Below, piece after piece: positions 23,901-35,900 of a DNA stretch of 64,000 nt (positions within the stretch are counted from its first letter, which is position 1; the number at the start of each line of letters is the position of its first letter). Both the position numbers and the translations under genes were made by a program. Where the stretch lies: positions 20,999,848-21,063,847 of the forward strand of contig NC_062979.1 of the NCBI RefSeq assembly GCF_023078275.1, read 5' to 3'. Source of the DNA: Leguminivora glycinivorella. Lineage: Eukaryota; Arthropoda; Insecta; Lepidoptera; Tortricidae. The notes under the pieces are model-generated. The model was not told the DNA's origin. It did not search any database and saw nothing but the letters and a program-made list of their open reading frames with translations.

Positions 23901-26900
23901 ATATTTTTCAGCCACCACTAAAACTCCTATGAATATTTTATTTATTTATTTAAACCTGGACAAATAAAACAAATGTCGGACTTAATGCCTGACGGCATTA
24001 TCTACAAATCATCCATAGGGACAAACAGAGACATGTAAAAATGAGAATTGATTGTAGCAACATTTTTGAGTAGAGCTCAACAATCAAATATTACAAAGTA
24101 ACAAAAAAAATTGTTTTTTATCATGCAGAAACGTCTGCGAGCGATATTACATATTTTTAAATTAAAGGAAAAATGGAAAAATTCACACCTCCGGCAGGAC
24201 TCGAATCTGCGACCTGGGCCATCGCGCTTACCAACTGCGCCACGGAGGCCTGCTGGATGTGTGCGAATTTATATTTATTTAATTTATTTACGGGTAGATG
24301 TTTGCTATAACGCCACCCTAAGGCGGTTGAGAATTGAGGGAAGGCATGGATAAATTCGCACACATCCAGCAGGCCTCCGTGGCGCAGTGGGAAGCGCGAT
24401 GGCCCCGGCAAGGCCAGAGGTCGCAGGTTCGAGTCCTTAAGGTCCGGAGTTAATTTAAAAATACAAAGTAACAAGTTTGAACTATCCTCGTGTGTATTAA
24501 ACCATTCTTATATTTCAGGACCTAGACAAAGACCTGCTGCTAGCCCTGAAGATGTTCCTAGGCACCCACGGCATAGATCTCTACCGGTACCCGTGCACAG
24601 ACTTGGCACAGAGCATATTGCAACACGAGACCAAAGGCATACTTTATAGTAAGGCGGCGGCAGTTGCACAACAAAATACAGCTAAGAATGAGCTTTACTT
24701 CGAGTTTCTGTAAGTATTTTATATATACATAAAAAAAATTATACTACGTCGGTGGCAAACAAACGTACGGCCCGCCTGATGGAAAGCGGTCATCGTAACC
24801 TATGGACGCCTGCAACTCAAAGAGTGTCACATGCGCTTTGCCACCCCATTAGAAACTTGTACATTCCCTTTTGCTGTGTTAAATACACAGTAAAAAGGAG
24901 TGCACAAGTTCCAAGGAGGGTTCGGGTTGCCGACGACTCAAAGGACAATAGACGGAATAAGTCAGTCCGTAAGTCCTCCCGTCATCAGCACACCGCACCC
25001 TCGTTGAGCTCTGGCAGCCTTACTCACCGGCAGGAACACAACACTGAGCAAGGGTCTAGTGCTATTTGGCTGCGGTCTTCTGTAAGGCGGAGGTACTACC
25101 CCAGTTGGGCTCTGCTCTAGATTCGAGCGAGATGATATCCGCAGTGCTGTGCCCTACCACACAAAGCGGAATATCATTCGCTATGCCCTACCCCCTACAA
25201 CCCTACATACATACAATCACGCCTGTATCCTATGAAGGGGTAGGCAGAGCACATGAAACTACTCAAGTTTCAGTACCACTCTTGGCAAATAAGGGGTTGA
25301 CAGAAAACGAAACTGTGACATTGCAGTGACAGGTTGCCAGCCACAAATACGCCACAATTTAACCCATATCCCACAGTCGCCTTCTACGACACCCACGGGA
25401 TGAAAGGGGGTGGTGAAATTCTTAACCCGTCACCACACGGGCAAGTATTTTATGAATATTTAAAACCCTGTAGAACCTAAATCCCGAAATAAGTATTTCA
25501 GACAAGACGGGCCTACTATACTCTGGGGAACCTGCATTGTCAGTAGATAACGACGTCAAAAATGCAGGCGCGAAATTTGGTCTTTGGGTCATATGTGATA
25601 CATACAATTAGCAAGAATCAGATGTAATCTTTGTAACTAAAATAAAGGCCTTCATTTGTAATATGTTTTTCAGGCACGAACAAAACGTAGAAGAGATTAA
25701 ACATTCAACAATAGACCTTAAGGAGGAGAACATAAGATGCGTCGGTTTTCTCGGTGACTACGTTCTAGTAGGCACCCTGTCTGGCTCTATAAAGGTAAGA
25801 TTGCATTTAATATTTCTAAGTGAATGACTTATAATTTAATATTTAGTTTAACGGGATTGGAAACTGTCAAATATTAGCATATATGACATCATAATAGCTT
25901 GGCCGTGACTGAACGTTTGTTTCATGAAATTCAGCTCAAAGGGAAGCGATCTAAGGCAAAAATATTCTAAATCTAACAAGAATTTGGCACAATTATGTAA
26001 TGGGCAAGGTATGGTGGCGCCATCTGGAAATAATTCCTTCGTACAAAGCTTTGCTATTCCCATTTCTTTTCGCTATAATTCACAATCCTTTTCATTGACG
26101 CGAAGATGAGACAAGCGGGAATCCACTAATACCATTGATTGTAAACCACATATATCTACTTTGCCTGTGGGAATTCAGTATTTGATCTTGACCTAACTTC
26201 ATATTTCAACAGATGTTCAACATATCAACGAACAACCTAACCAAAGAGCTCCCCGGTAACGGTTCCCCCATCAAATGGGTGGGAGCCTGCCCAGTGAATC
26301 CACCTGTAGTCGCTGCGCTTGCTTTTGATGGCGTTGTGACTGTGTGGTACGTCGATGATGTGGAGGCAGACACCGATACTATCGTCGAAGAAGGTAAATC
26401 AGCTCGTAAAATGCCTGTTATAACGGCTTCCTTATGGCATAGTGTAGTAACTACATCGACTACGCATAGGCAGATACTATTCGACGGATGCTACCTGCCT
26501 ATGCTCAAAGAGATCAAGGGATTTCTCTTTTGCGTAGTAATGAGGGGCCAAGTAAACGTTGTGCAGAAAAACTTAAGCAGAACTCTCCAATAAATGATTT
26601 TTGAGTATTTATTTTACTTTATAAGACTTCGCCGTGCTGATAATTATGGTTCTCTTCATCACACAACAATGGTGTCGGACCTTCGGGTGTCGAAGCCACC
26701 ACGTAAAGACACTGAGTGCATTTTAAAGTACGTGTGACTTTATAAAACATATTTTGAAAGATTTAATACACTTGGAGTGCTGTCAAAGCAACTGTCAGGG
26801 TGAGACCTTGCTCGCAACTTTAAGTGGCATATAAGTGTAAAAAGTGATAATTTTGTTTGAAACAATCACCGAACGGAAGATAACCACCTGCAAATTCACT

Positions 26901-29900
26901 GGAAACGTTATCTACTTGGAGAACACAACTGGTGAAGTAAAATTAAGGCTAAATAAAGTGTGATTGACATAAGATTGGCAAATTCAATATCTACCCGTCT
27001 CAAAAAATATTGACACAACAGAGACAGTGTTGCCACACACTAAAAATAATTTGTTCATCAGATCCTAGCGATTTTGCCAAGGAGTACGTTCGGAAACTAG
27101 CACAGAATGGATTTGTCTGAAGCATCATTCGAAAAAATATTTGTCAGAATGAGGTACGAGATGGACCAGCAGACTGAAACTATTCATAACAGGCTTAGAG
27201 ATTCCCTAAATGAAGAGCTCATGGATATGCAAAAGAAACAAGAAGAAAGTGAGGAGAAAATCAAGCACTTGGAAAATAAAATCTCGCAAATAGAAAACAG
27301 GGAGAGACTGAAAAATATCATTTTCCATGGCATTACCGCAGAAAATTGGGAAAGGGAAGAAAAAGTTATAGAAATTGTGAATAGAGACATGGGCATTACT
27401 CTGGAAAGAAGCGAGATTCAGTTTAGCCGTAGATTAGGTAAATCCAACAAAAGCCCAATCCTGATCAGTCTATCATCCCAATGGAAAAGAATTAAAATTC
27501 TGAAAAGTAGGAAAATGCTACAACAAAAGAATCCCGAAGTATATGTTACGGAAGATTTTCCCAAGGAGGTATTAGAAGAAAGGAAAAAACTTAAAGAACA
27601 ATTAGACGAAGAAAAGAAAAAAGGGAATATAGCATATATAAGATACAATAAACTAGTAGTAAAAGAGAAGAATGATAGCAAGAAGAGGGCTCTCTCACAG
27701 TCCCCGCAGCAAGATAGCAATGAGACATCAACTAGCAATCAAGGACCTGCGAAAATACAGAAGGGAGACACACTCCAAAGGGAGACGGCGAGGTCATCAC
27801 CATGGAGAAAAGATATGGCATAGGGAAACGCAGACAGCATCGGCAACAAAAACAAACGCAAAGAAATTAAAAGTAACTGTACTACACCTCCAAGCCGGTT
27901 GGTCACCGTGGAGGACAAAGTTGACCAAAACCTTCCAACCCAAACCCCAACCAAACCCCAAAAAACAAACAAAAAGAAAGATATTACAAACATTTTCATA
28001 TCAACTCTAAACGTTCTGACACTACGAACCACTGAAAGACTAACAGAGCTTACCTTGGCCCTAAGAGCCATCAAATGGGACATCTTAGGACTAAGCGAGA
28101 TCAGAAGACTAGGAGAGGCGATAGAAGAACATGAAGACTTCATAATGTACCATATAGGAGAAACCCCAGGGCGGAACGGAGTCGGATTTCTGATTAAAAA
28201 GCATCTGAAGAGTAATATAAGGGAGATAGTCGGAGTTTCAGAAAGAATAGCAGTCCTTAATATAAAACTTCCAGACTATTCCAAGGAATGGACAATAGTC
28301 CAAGTGTACTCGCCTACTCAGAAATCAAAAAAGAAGATATAAACGAATTCTACAACAAACTTAATAGCATAATACACAAACACTCAAATAACCACATCAT
28401 GGTCATAGGTGATTTCAACGCCAAAGTAGGCTCAAGGAAAGATGGTGAAGAACATGTTCTAGGCAAGTACACAGAGGGTAAAAGGAACAGAAACGGACAA
28501 AAGCTTATCAACTTCGCTTTTGAACATGGCTTGACTATATTAAACAGTAGGTACAAAAAGAGGGCATCGAGAAAATGGACCTGGATTTCCCCAGGAGGAC
28601 GCTTCAAGAATGAAATCGACTTCATCTTAACTAACCAGCCCAAACAGTTTGACGATACGGGCGTTGTGAGCAACATCAACTTTAACACAAATCACAGGAT
28701 GGTACGAGCTAAGTTAAAAGTGAAACCACAAAAGAAAACAAGACCAAATCCAACTATAGAACTACTGAAGATATCTGGCAACATGTGCGAACAGATTAAT
28801 AAAGCAAGCAAGGATATCTTAAATAACTTCAACTTGGAAACAAAAAATCTAAGTATCCAAGAAAAATACAACCTTTGGGAAAGGAAAATAAAACAAACAA
28901 CACATAATCTCACAAAAACAAATAACAAATTAGCAGAAGAAATAACAGATTACACAAGAAAATTAATAGAAAAAAGAGCAAATCTTATAAAGGAAACTAA
29001 CAAGAGCGGACAAACAAGGAACCACATAGCGGCACTAAGTAAACTAATAAAAGCAAATTTAAGAAAAGATAGAAAAAAGTACAGGGAACGTATTATAGAA
29101 GAACATGTTAGCAAAAATGGAGGTATCAAAAAAGCATGGAAGGACTTAGACCACAAAAAAAGTTGGATTACCAAAGTAAACAACAACCACACAGATGTTT
29201 GCGAATCAAGGAGACAAAACATATTAAAAGTAGCTACAACGTTCTACAGGGATCTTTACGAAATGACTGACAGACAGAATAGAGTAAACCTGGAACAAGG
29301 CGAGGAAGAGGAAATACCACCTATATTAGAAACCGAAGTCGAAAGGGCCACCACCTCTCAAAAAAAGGAGAAATCTCCCGGACCAGATGGCATAACTAAT
29401 GAGCTTATCATTGCTACCAAAGAAAGTACGATTCCAGTATTAACGTCGCTTTTCAACGAAATAATCACGAAAGAAATAATACCTACTCAATGGACTACCT
29501 CAAACATTATATTGTTATTCAAGAAAGGTGACCCTAATAACATAAACAACTATAGACCAATCAGTTTGATGTCAAATGTCTATAAAATATTTGCTAAAAT
29601 AATACTAAATAGACTAACGAATGTGCTCGACGAAAACCAACCAGAGGAACAGGCCGGGTTTAGACGCGACTTTTCGGTTTTGGATCACATCTTTACTGTA
29701 CGGCAACTAGTAGAAAAGTGCAACGAATTTCGAATCCCACTCTACATAGCATATGTTGACTACAGCAAAGCCTTCGACTCGCTCATACATAATAAAATTT
29801 GGGAAACTCTGAAAGAGCAAGGTGTAATGCTGAAGTACATTAGAGTAATAAGGAAAATATACGAAGCCAGCACTGCTAGAATACAGTTAGAAAGCAAGGG

Positions 29901-32900
29901 GGAAGAGATCAAAATAAACAAAGGAGTCCGACAAGGGGATCCCCTTTCTCCAAAAATATTCTCCGCAGTGCTCGAAGAAATATTTCGGAATCTCAATTGG
30001 GATAGCAATCCCAAATATGGACTAAAAATAAATGGTACCACTCTAACACATCTACGTTTCGCAGACGACCTAGTGTTGATAGCAAGACGAGCCGAACACC
30101 TGCAAAGCATGCTCAAAGAACTAACTCATGAGAGTGAGGAAATGGGACTGACAATGAATGCAGAAAAAACTAAAACAATGACGAACTCTATCAAGATACC
30201 AATAAGAGTAAACCAAGAAACAATTGAATATGTAGACGAATACATATACTTGGGTCAAACAATATCCATGGAGAACCAGATGGACAAAGAGGTTGCTAGA
30301 AGAACTACAAATGCATGGAGACGGTACTGGTCTATGAGAGAAGTAATGAAGAACAAAGAAATCAGTTTAGCTTCAAAGAGGAAATTGTTCAACACATGCA
30401 TTCTACCGGTCTTAACTTACGGATGCCAAACGTGGACTCTAACGAAAAGAAATTTAAATAAACTACAAGTTTGTCAACGGTCCATGGAAAGAAGCATGAT
30501 TGGAGTCAAACTAAAAGACAGGATAAGAAATAAGCTTATCAGATCAAAAACACGCGTGGAAGACGTGACCATTAAAGTTAAAACACTAAAATGGAGGTGG
30601 ACTGGACATATGATCAGGAGCAAAGAAAAGTGGAGCAAAAGAATCATATGGTGGTTCCTAAAAGGCCGAAAAAGAAAGCAAGGACCACCAAAAATGAGAT
30701 GGGAAGATGAAATAGTAAAGTTCGCGGGGAGACTCTGGACCAGATTGGCGAGAGATAGGGAAAAATGGAAAGGGATGGAAGAGGCCTTTGCCAAACGGCA
30801 AACAGACCAAACCGATGTTGTCTGAAACCAAAGTATGAATATTAAATGTAAAACTAAAATTTTATAAACTGTAAAAGAAATGTAAGTAATTTGTACAAAA
30901 CAATTTGTCTGAATAAAAGGCTTATATTATTATTATTATAATACACTTATTCGCTTGTCCACAGACTCCGAAGAGCTATACAACAACAACTACCCCGGGA
31001 ACCTAATAATCACACCCAAAATGGGCCCCTACATCGGCTGCCGCTGGCTCAACGACTCCGAAATCCTCATCGTCCACACCGCCAAGATTATAGTCCTGTA
31101 CGACCCGCAGGGCGCCCCGAGACACACATACACGGACCTTGTGGAACGGGACAGGGAGCTGTTGTGCTGCGTGCCCAGTTATGATGACAGGTGTGTACAT
31201 TATACAAGATTATAGTGTTGTAAGAGACGCAAGGCGCCCCTAGACATACATACACGGACCTTGTGGAACGGGACAGGGAGCTGTTGTGCTGTGTGCCCAG
31301 TTATGATGACAGGTGTGTACATTATACAAGATTATAGTCCTGTACGACCCGCAGGGCGCCCCGAGACATACATATACGGACCTTGTGGAACGGGACAGGG
31401 AGCTGTTGTGCTGTGTGCCTAGTGCCTAGTTATGATGACAGGTGTGTACATTATACAAGATTATAGTGTTGTAAGAGACGCAAGGCGCCCCGAGACCACA
31501 CACACATACACGGACCTTGTGGAACGGGACAGGGAGCTGTTGTGCTGTGTGCCTAGTTATGATGACAGGTGTGTACATTATACAAGATTATAGCATTGTA
31601 TGATCCGCAAGGCGCCCCTAGACATACATACACGGACCTTGTGGAACGGGACAGGGAGCTGTTGTGCTGTGTGCCTAGTTATGATGACAGGTGTGTACAT
31701 TATACAAGATTATAGTCCTGTACGACCCGCAAGGCGCCCCGAGACACACATACACGGACCTTGTGGAACGGGACAGGGAGCTGTTGTGCTGTGTGCCTAG
31801 TTATGATGACAGGTGTGTACATTATACAAGATTATAGTGTTGTAAGAGGCGCAAGGCGCCCCGAGACATACATACACGGACCTTGTGGAACGGGACAGGG
31901 AGCTGTTGTGCTGTGTGCCCAGTTATGATGACAGGTGTGTACATTATACAAGATTATAGTGTTGTAACAGACGTAAGGCGCCCCGAGACATACATACACG
32001 GACCTTGTGGAACGGGACAGGGAGCTTTTGTGCTGTGTGCCCAGTTATGATGACAGGTGTGTACATTATACAAGATTATAGTGTTGTAAGAGACGCAAGG
32101 CGCCCCGAGACACACATACAGGGACCTATTTTATTATTATTATTCGGAGCCTGTTATGTCCCACTGCTGGGCAAAGGCCTCCCCCCTCTTTTCCTAATCT
32201 TCCCGATCTCGGGGCAGTTTCGGGCCAATTATTAAGGAAGCTTTTCAGTTACTTATTTGAAATACTTTAGCTTTTTATAAATCATCATCACTATGACCAT
32301 CATTTCAGGCAGATGGAGTTGAACACTTATTCATGGAAGTTTTTTGATTACAGGTATTTGATAATGGCGTTGGCCAATAGCAACAAGAACTACGTGGATG
32401 TAGTGGATCTGAAGACGAAAGAAAAAGTTCTCTCACTAGAAGAGAATGATACCGTACTGGATATCATTACTGTGCCAGGTATGAAGTATGCTTTAATGCC
32501 TAAACTTATAGCACTCACATAATGATTGTTTAATACTGTTTTATTTTGGATTTAACTTTGATCTGGACTTAAAGTTGAAAAATGATAATCTAATGTCAAT
32601 CTTGGGTCTGTTGCCCCAACCACAATTGACTTGACTAATGAATGGAAAAGAAAAAAGAGAATTGGTGCAACCGACCCATAATAGTATATTGTGCAACAAG
32701 GGAGGTAAGGGGGATTTTGTCGACGAGTGTTAATAACTCGCGACAGCCGCAGGCTGCAGAGGGTTATAGACACGAGTTTACAAAACCCCCCGGTAAAATA
32801 ACGGTATAACCTTTGGAGTTTATATTAATACTAAAAGTTTGTTAATGTGGCATATTTGTTTTACTGCACCTCACTACAAACACTTTTATATGCACCAATA

Positions 32901-35900
32901 TTTGATAAAATCACGAATTTCAGGCACCCACCGAATAATAATCTTAACACCTAGAGAAGTAATAGAGCATGAACTAGAACTGAACGGACACCAGAACAAC
33001 TTCGGCATCTGCCGCACTCGCTCCATCATCACAGGTAAAAACAATATCCTCATATGACACACCACTTTGTAGTTTTGAATTTGGAAGTTTCTTTAAATAA
33101 ATAAATATTATAGGAAATTCTTACACAGATTGACTAAGCCTCCACGGTAAGCTCAAGAAGGGTATCACCAAAAATTATCGAAATCGGGGACATCAACTTT
33201 TTTACCTGCCCGCTTGGCGTGGAATACCCCAAGTGCTACCTTTCGGAGATCAAGAAGACTACTACTTTGTCCAAATTACAACTTTTTTCATTTCAGGCGA
33301 TGCGGTGCGGGCCGAGCTAACATTCTTATCGTTGGCGGTCAACAAGACTGGCTCCCTGTTGTTCATATCCACCGATGACAGTCGCATCATATGCGTCGAC
33401 CTTAACAACTTGGCGAGGATTTTTGATTTGGAGAATCGGAGGGTAAGTCATGTTCTCTCTATAGACTAGATAACTGAGATAACATTCTTATCGTTGGCGG
33501 TCAACAAGACTGGCTCCCTGTTGTTCATATCCACCGATGACAGTCGCATCATATGCGTCGACCTTAACAACTTGGCGAGGATTTTTGATTTGGAGAATCG
33601 GAGGGGGTAAGTCATGTTCTCTCTATAGACTAGATAACTGAGATAACATTCTTATCGTTGGCGGTCAACAAGACTGGCTCCCTGTTGTTCATATCCACCG
33701 ATGACAGTCGCATCATATGCGTCGACCTTAACAACTTGGCGAGGATTTTTGATTTGGAGAATCGGAGGGGGTAAGTCATGTTCTCTCTATAGACTAGATA
33801 ACTGAGATAACATTCTTATCGTTGGCGGTCAACAAGACTGGCTGTTGTTCATATCCACCGATGACAGTCGCATTATATGCGTCGACCTTAACAACTTAGC
33901 GAGGATCATCGATATGGAGAATCGGAGTGGGTGAGTCCAGAATGTTCTTGTTACTTAACTAACCTATTATTCCCGTCGTTTTTTCAAAGTCGTCCACCCC
34001 ACTTTTTTTGTAACATGGGTATTTTTTACGCGATTCATAGTCAAAATCGCGAGGTCTTTCGATCCTGATAGGAGAAAAAAATGTCCCAAGATTTCCTACA
34101 TCTTTCAAACCTTCCATTCCGTTACAAAATACAAAATGCATGAAAAAATGGTAACGGAATGGGGAAAATAACTTTGAGACACTTTTTTCTCCTATCAGGA
34201 TTGAAAGAGCTCGCGATTCTGAGTGGAAAAGACATAAAAAAAAAACTAAATTCCAAACAAAAGTGGGTAGACAACTTTGAAAAAAAAAATGGCCCATTTA
34301 TACTCTAGACTCACCCTCCGTGTGTAACGTTCAATTACTCTGCGATTGTTACAGAATCGGCGTATAGTTTTTTTTATAACCCCATATCTATGATTTTTAC
34401 TAATATCTGTTAACATTTCAGTAACGTCATGTCCATGGCTGTAAGCGAAGTGTGGCACGACATCCTGCCAGGTCCAGATGTGCTGCTAACAGGGACGGGC
34501 ACGATAGAAAACTGCGCCAAAGTGTGGCAGCTCGACCCTTCTTATGTGGCACAAAATACTCAGAGGAATGGGTAAGGAACAAACATTTACTTCTTTAAAG
34601 AAAATGACCCAATGGAATTCGATATTAAATTTATGTGTTGAAGAATTCGCAGCTCTTTTTTAGCCAACTAGTCCGAAGCATATATGAAAACTTATCAACG
34701 TTTATAAATTGAAATAGATATCATACACAAAAGAAAAAACGCCGAGCCGGGAATAGAACCCCGGGTCTTCAGCTTACGCGGCTAACATCTTTACCGTAAG
34801 CTGAAGACTCGGGTTCGATTCCCTGCTCGGCCACCAGTGGGCCTTGTCGTTTTTTCTTACGTGTATGATATCTATTTCAATTTATTTTATTTATTTATAT
34901 ATACTAGTGTGACTACTTGAAAAAAAATACAAATCAAAAAATATTCAATAAAATAATTTGATTTCTTCCCTAGTTATGAAATAAAACTATGGAAACGGAT
35001 TAAATCGCGTATAAATAATTTAAAATTCATCCCGACGTTTCGATTTCGAACTCTTTACAGCGTTCGTGGTCAACGGGTGACTGAGGAAAAATTACAATGT
35101 GCAAAAGCTACCCACATACAATTATACGCGATTTAATCCGTTTCCATAGTTTTATTTCATGAGTAACTATCGCGGTAACCGAAGACAATATTTTGTTCCT
35201 TAGTTGTTATCAACGTTTATTTTACCCAGGAAAGTGCGGCTGACGACAAAGTTCGACGTGAGTTTTGTCGAAGCTGTGTCGCCACATACGCCGACGGGTA
35301 ACGGCAGCCATAGCGTCCATGCCACGCCGAAAAGGAACAAGTCCTTCGCTTTACACTCTGAGGTAATCACAAAATATCAGCTAATCCAGTTTTATCTCCA
35401 CTATATCACATTTCATACTTACTAGTATGTGCTTAACCGAGAATATTACTTACATTACAAATATTACAATATTTCTGTGTTTTATTTATCATGTTAGCAC
35501 TACAGAAATTTCGATTTAGAATTGATTTCGAATTTTAACACCCGACGCAAAAACGACGTTATAAGTTTGACGTGCCTGTCTGTCTGTCTGTCTGTCTATG
35601 TGTGTGTCTGTCTGTGGCATCGTAGCTCCCGAACGGATTAACCGATTTAGATTTTGTTTTTTTTTGTCTGAAAGCTCAGTTAGTCGGGAGTGTTCTTAGC
35701 CATGTTTCATGAAAATCGGTCTACTACCTATGTCACGGTGGGGGTTTTTTTCAAAATTGTATTAATTTACAGACTGACTGTTGTCAGTTTCTTCTGGAGT
35801 AGAAAATGTCCTTTTTTCTAAAAACATAATCTAATAAGAATTCATTAATAACATGAATAACTATAACCCCGTTTTATTAGAACTTTTTAAAGTTTTGACT

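Larger units (their letters stand above)
26774..30938 (+). mobile_element. Full-length sense LINE with 10-bp TSD in Dark intron 10
   Basis: The direct repeat taatacactt at 26764-26773 and 30939-30948 brackets a 4,165-bp non-LTR retrotransposon: 5'UTR, ORF1 (27107-27823), ORF2 (to 30825) and a TTA-repeat tail. It inserted so that its downstream duplication lies only 16 nt before the exon-11 boundary. RT and C-terminal motifs suggest an RTE-like or related clade. Confidence 0.88.

Noticed and set aside
24180..24440. Pair of tRNA genes in opposite orientation
   Set aside because: They form the arms of a palindromic repeat and have imperfect tRNA spacing. More likely SINE-derived.
24752..25329. 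Protein-coding frames of 87-122 codons; similar one at 49297-49722
   Set aside because: They lie in interspersed repeat family A, recur with its copies and have no domain.
27184..30794. Several minus-strand frames opposite the sense LINE
   Set aside because: They are reverse-strand shadows of ORF1 and ORF2, rich in Phe/Leu/Ser as expected from A-rich coding sequence.
31191..32126. CRISPR-like array
   Set aside because: Units are contiguous copies of an exon half and its donor, with no unique spacers, in an animal gene.
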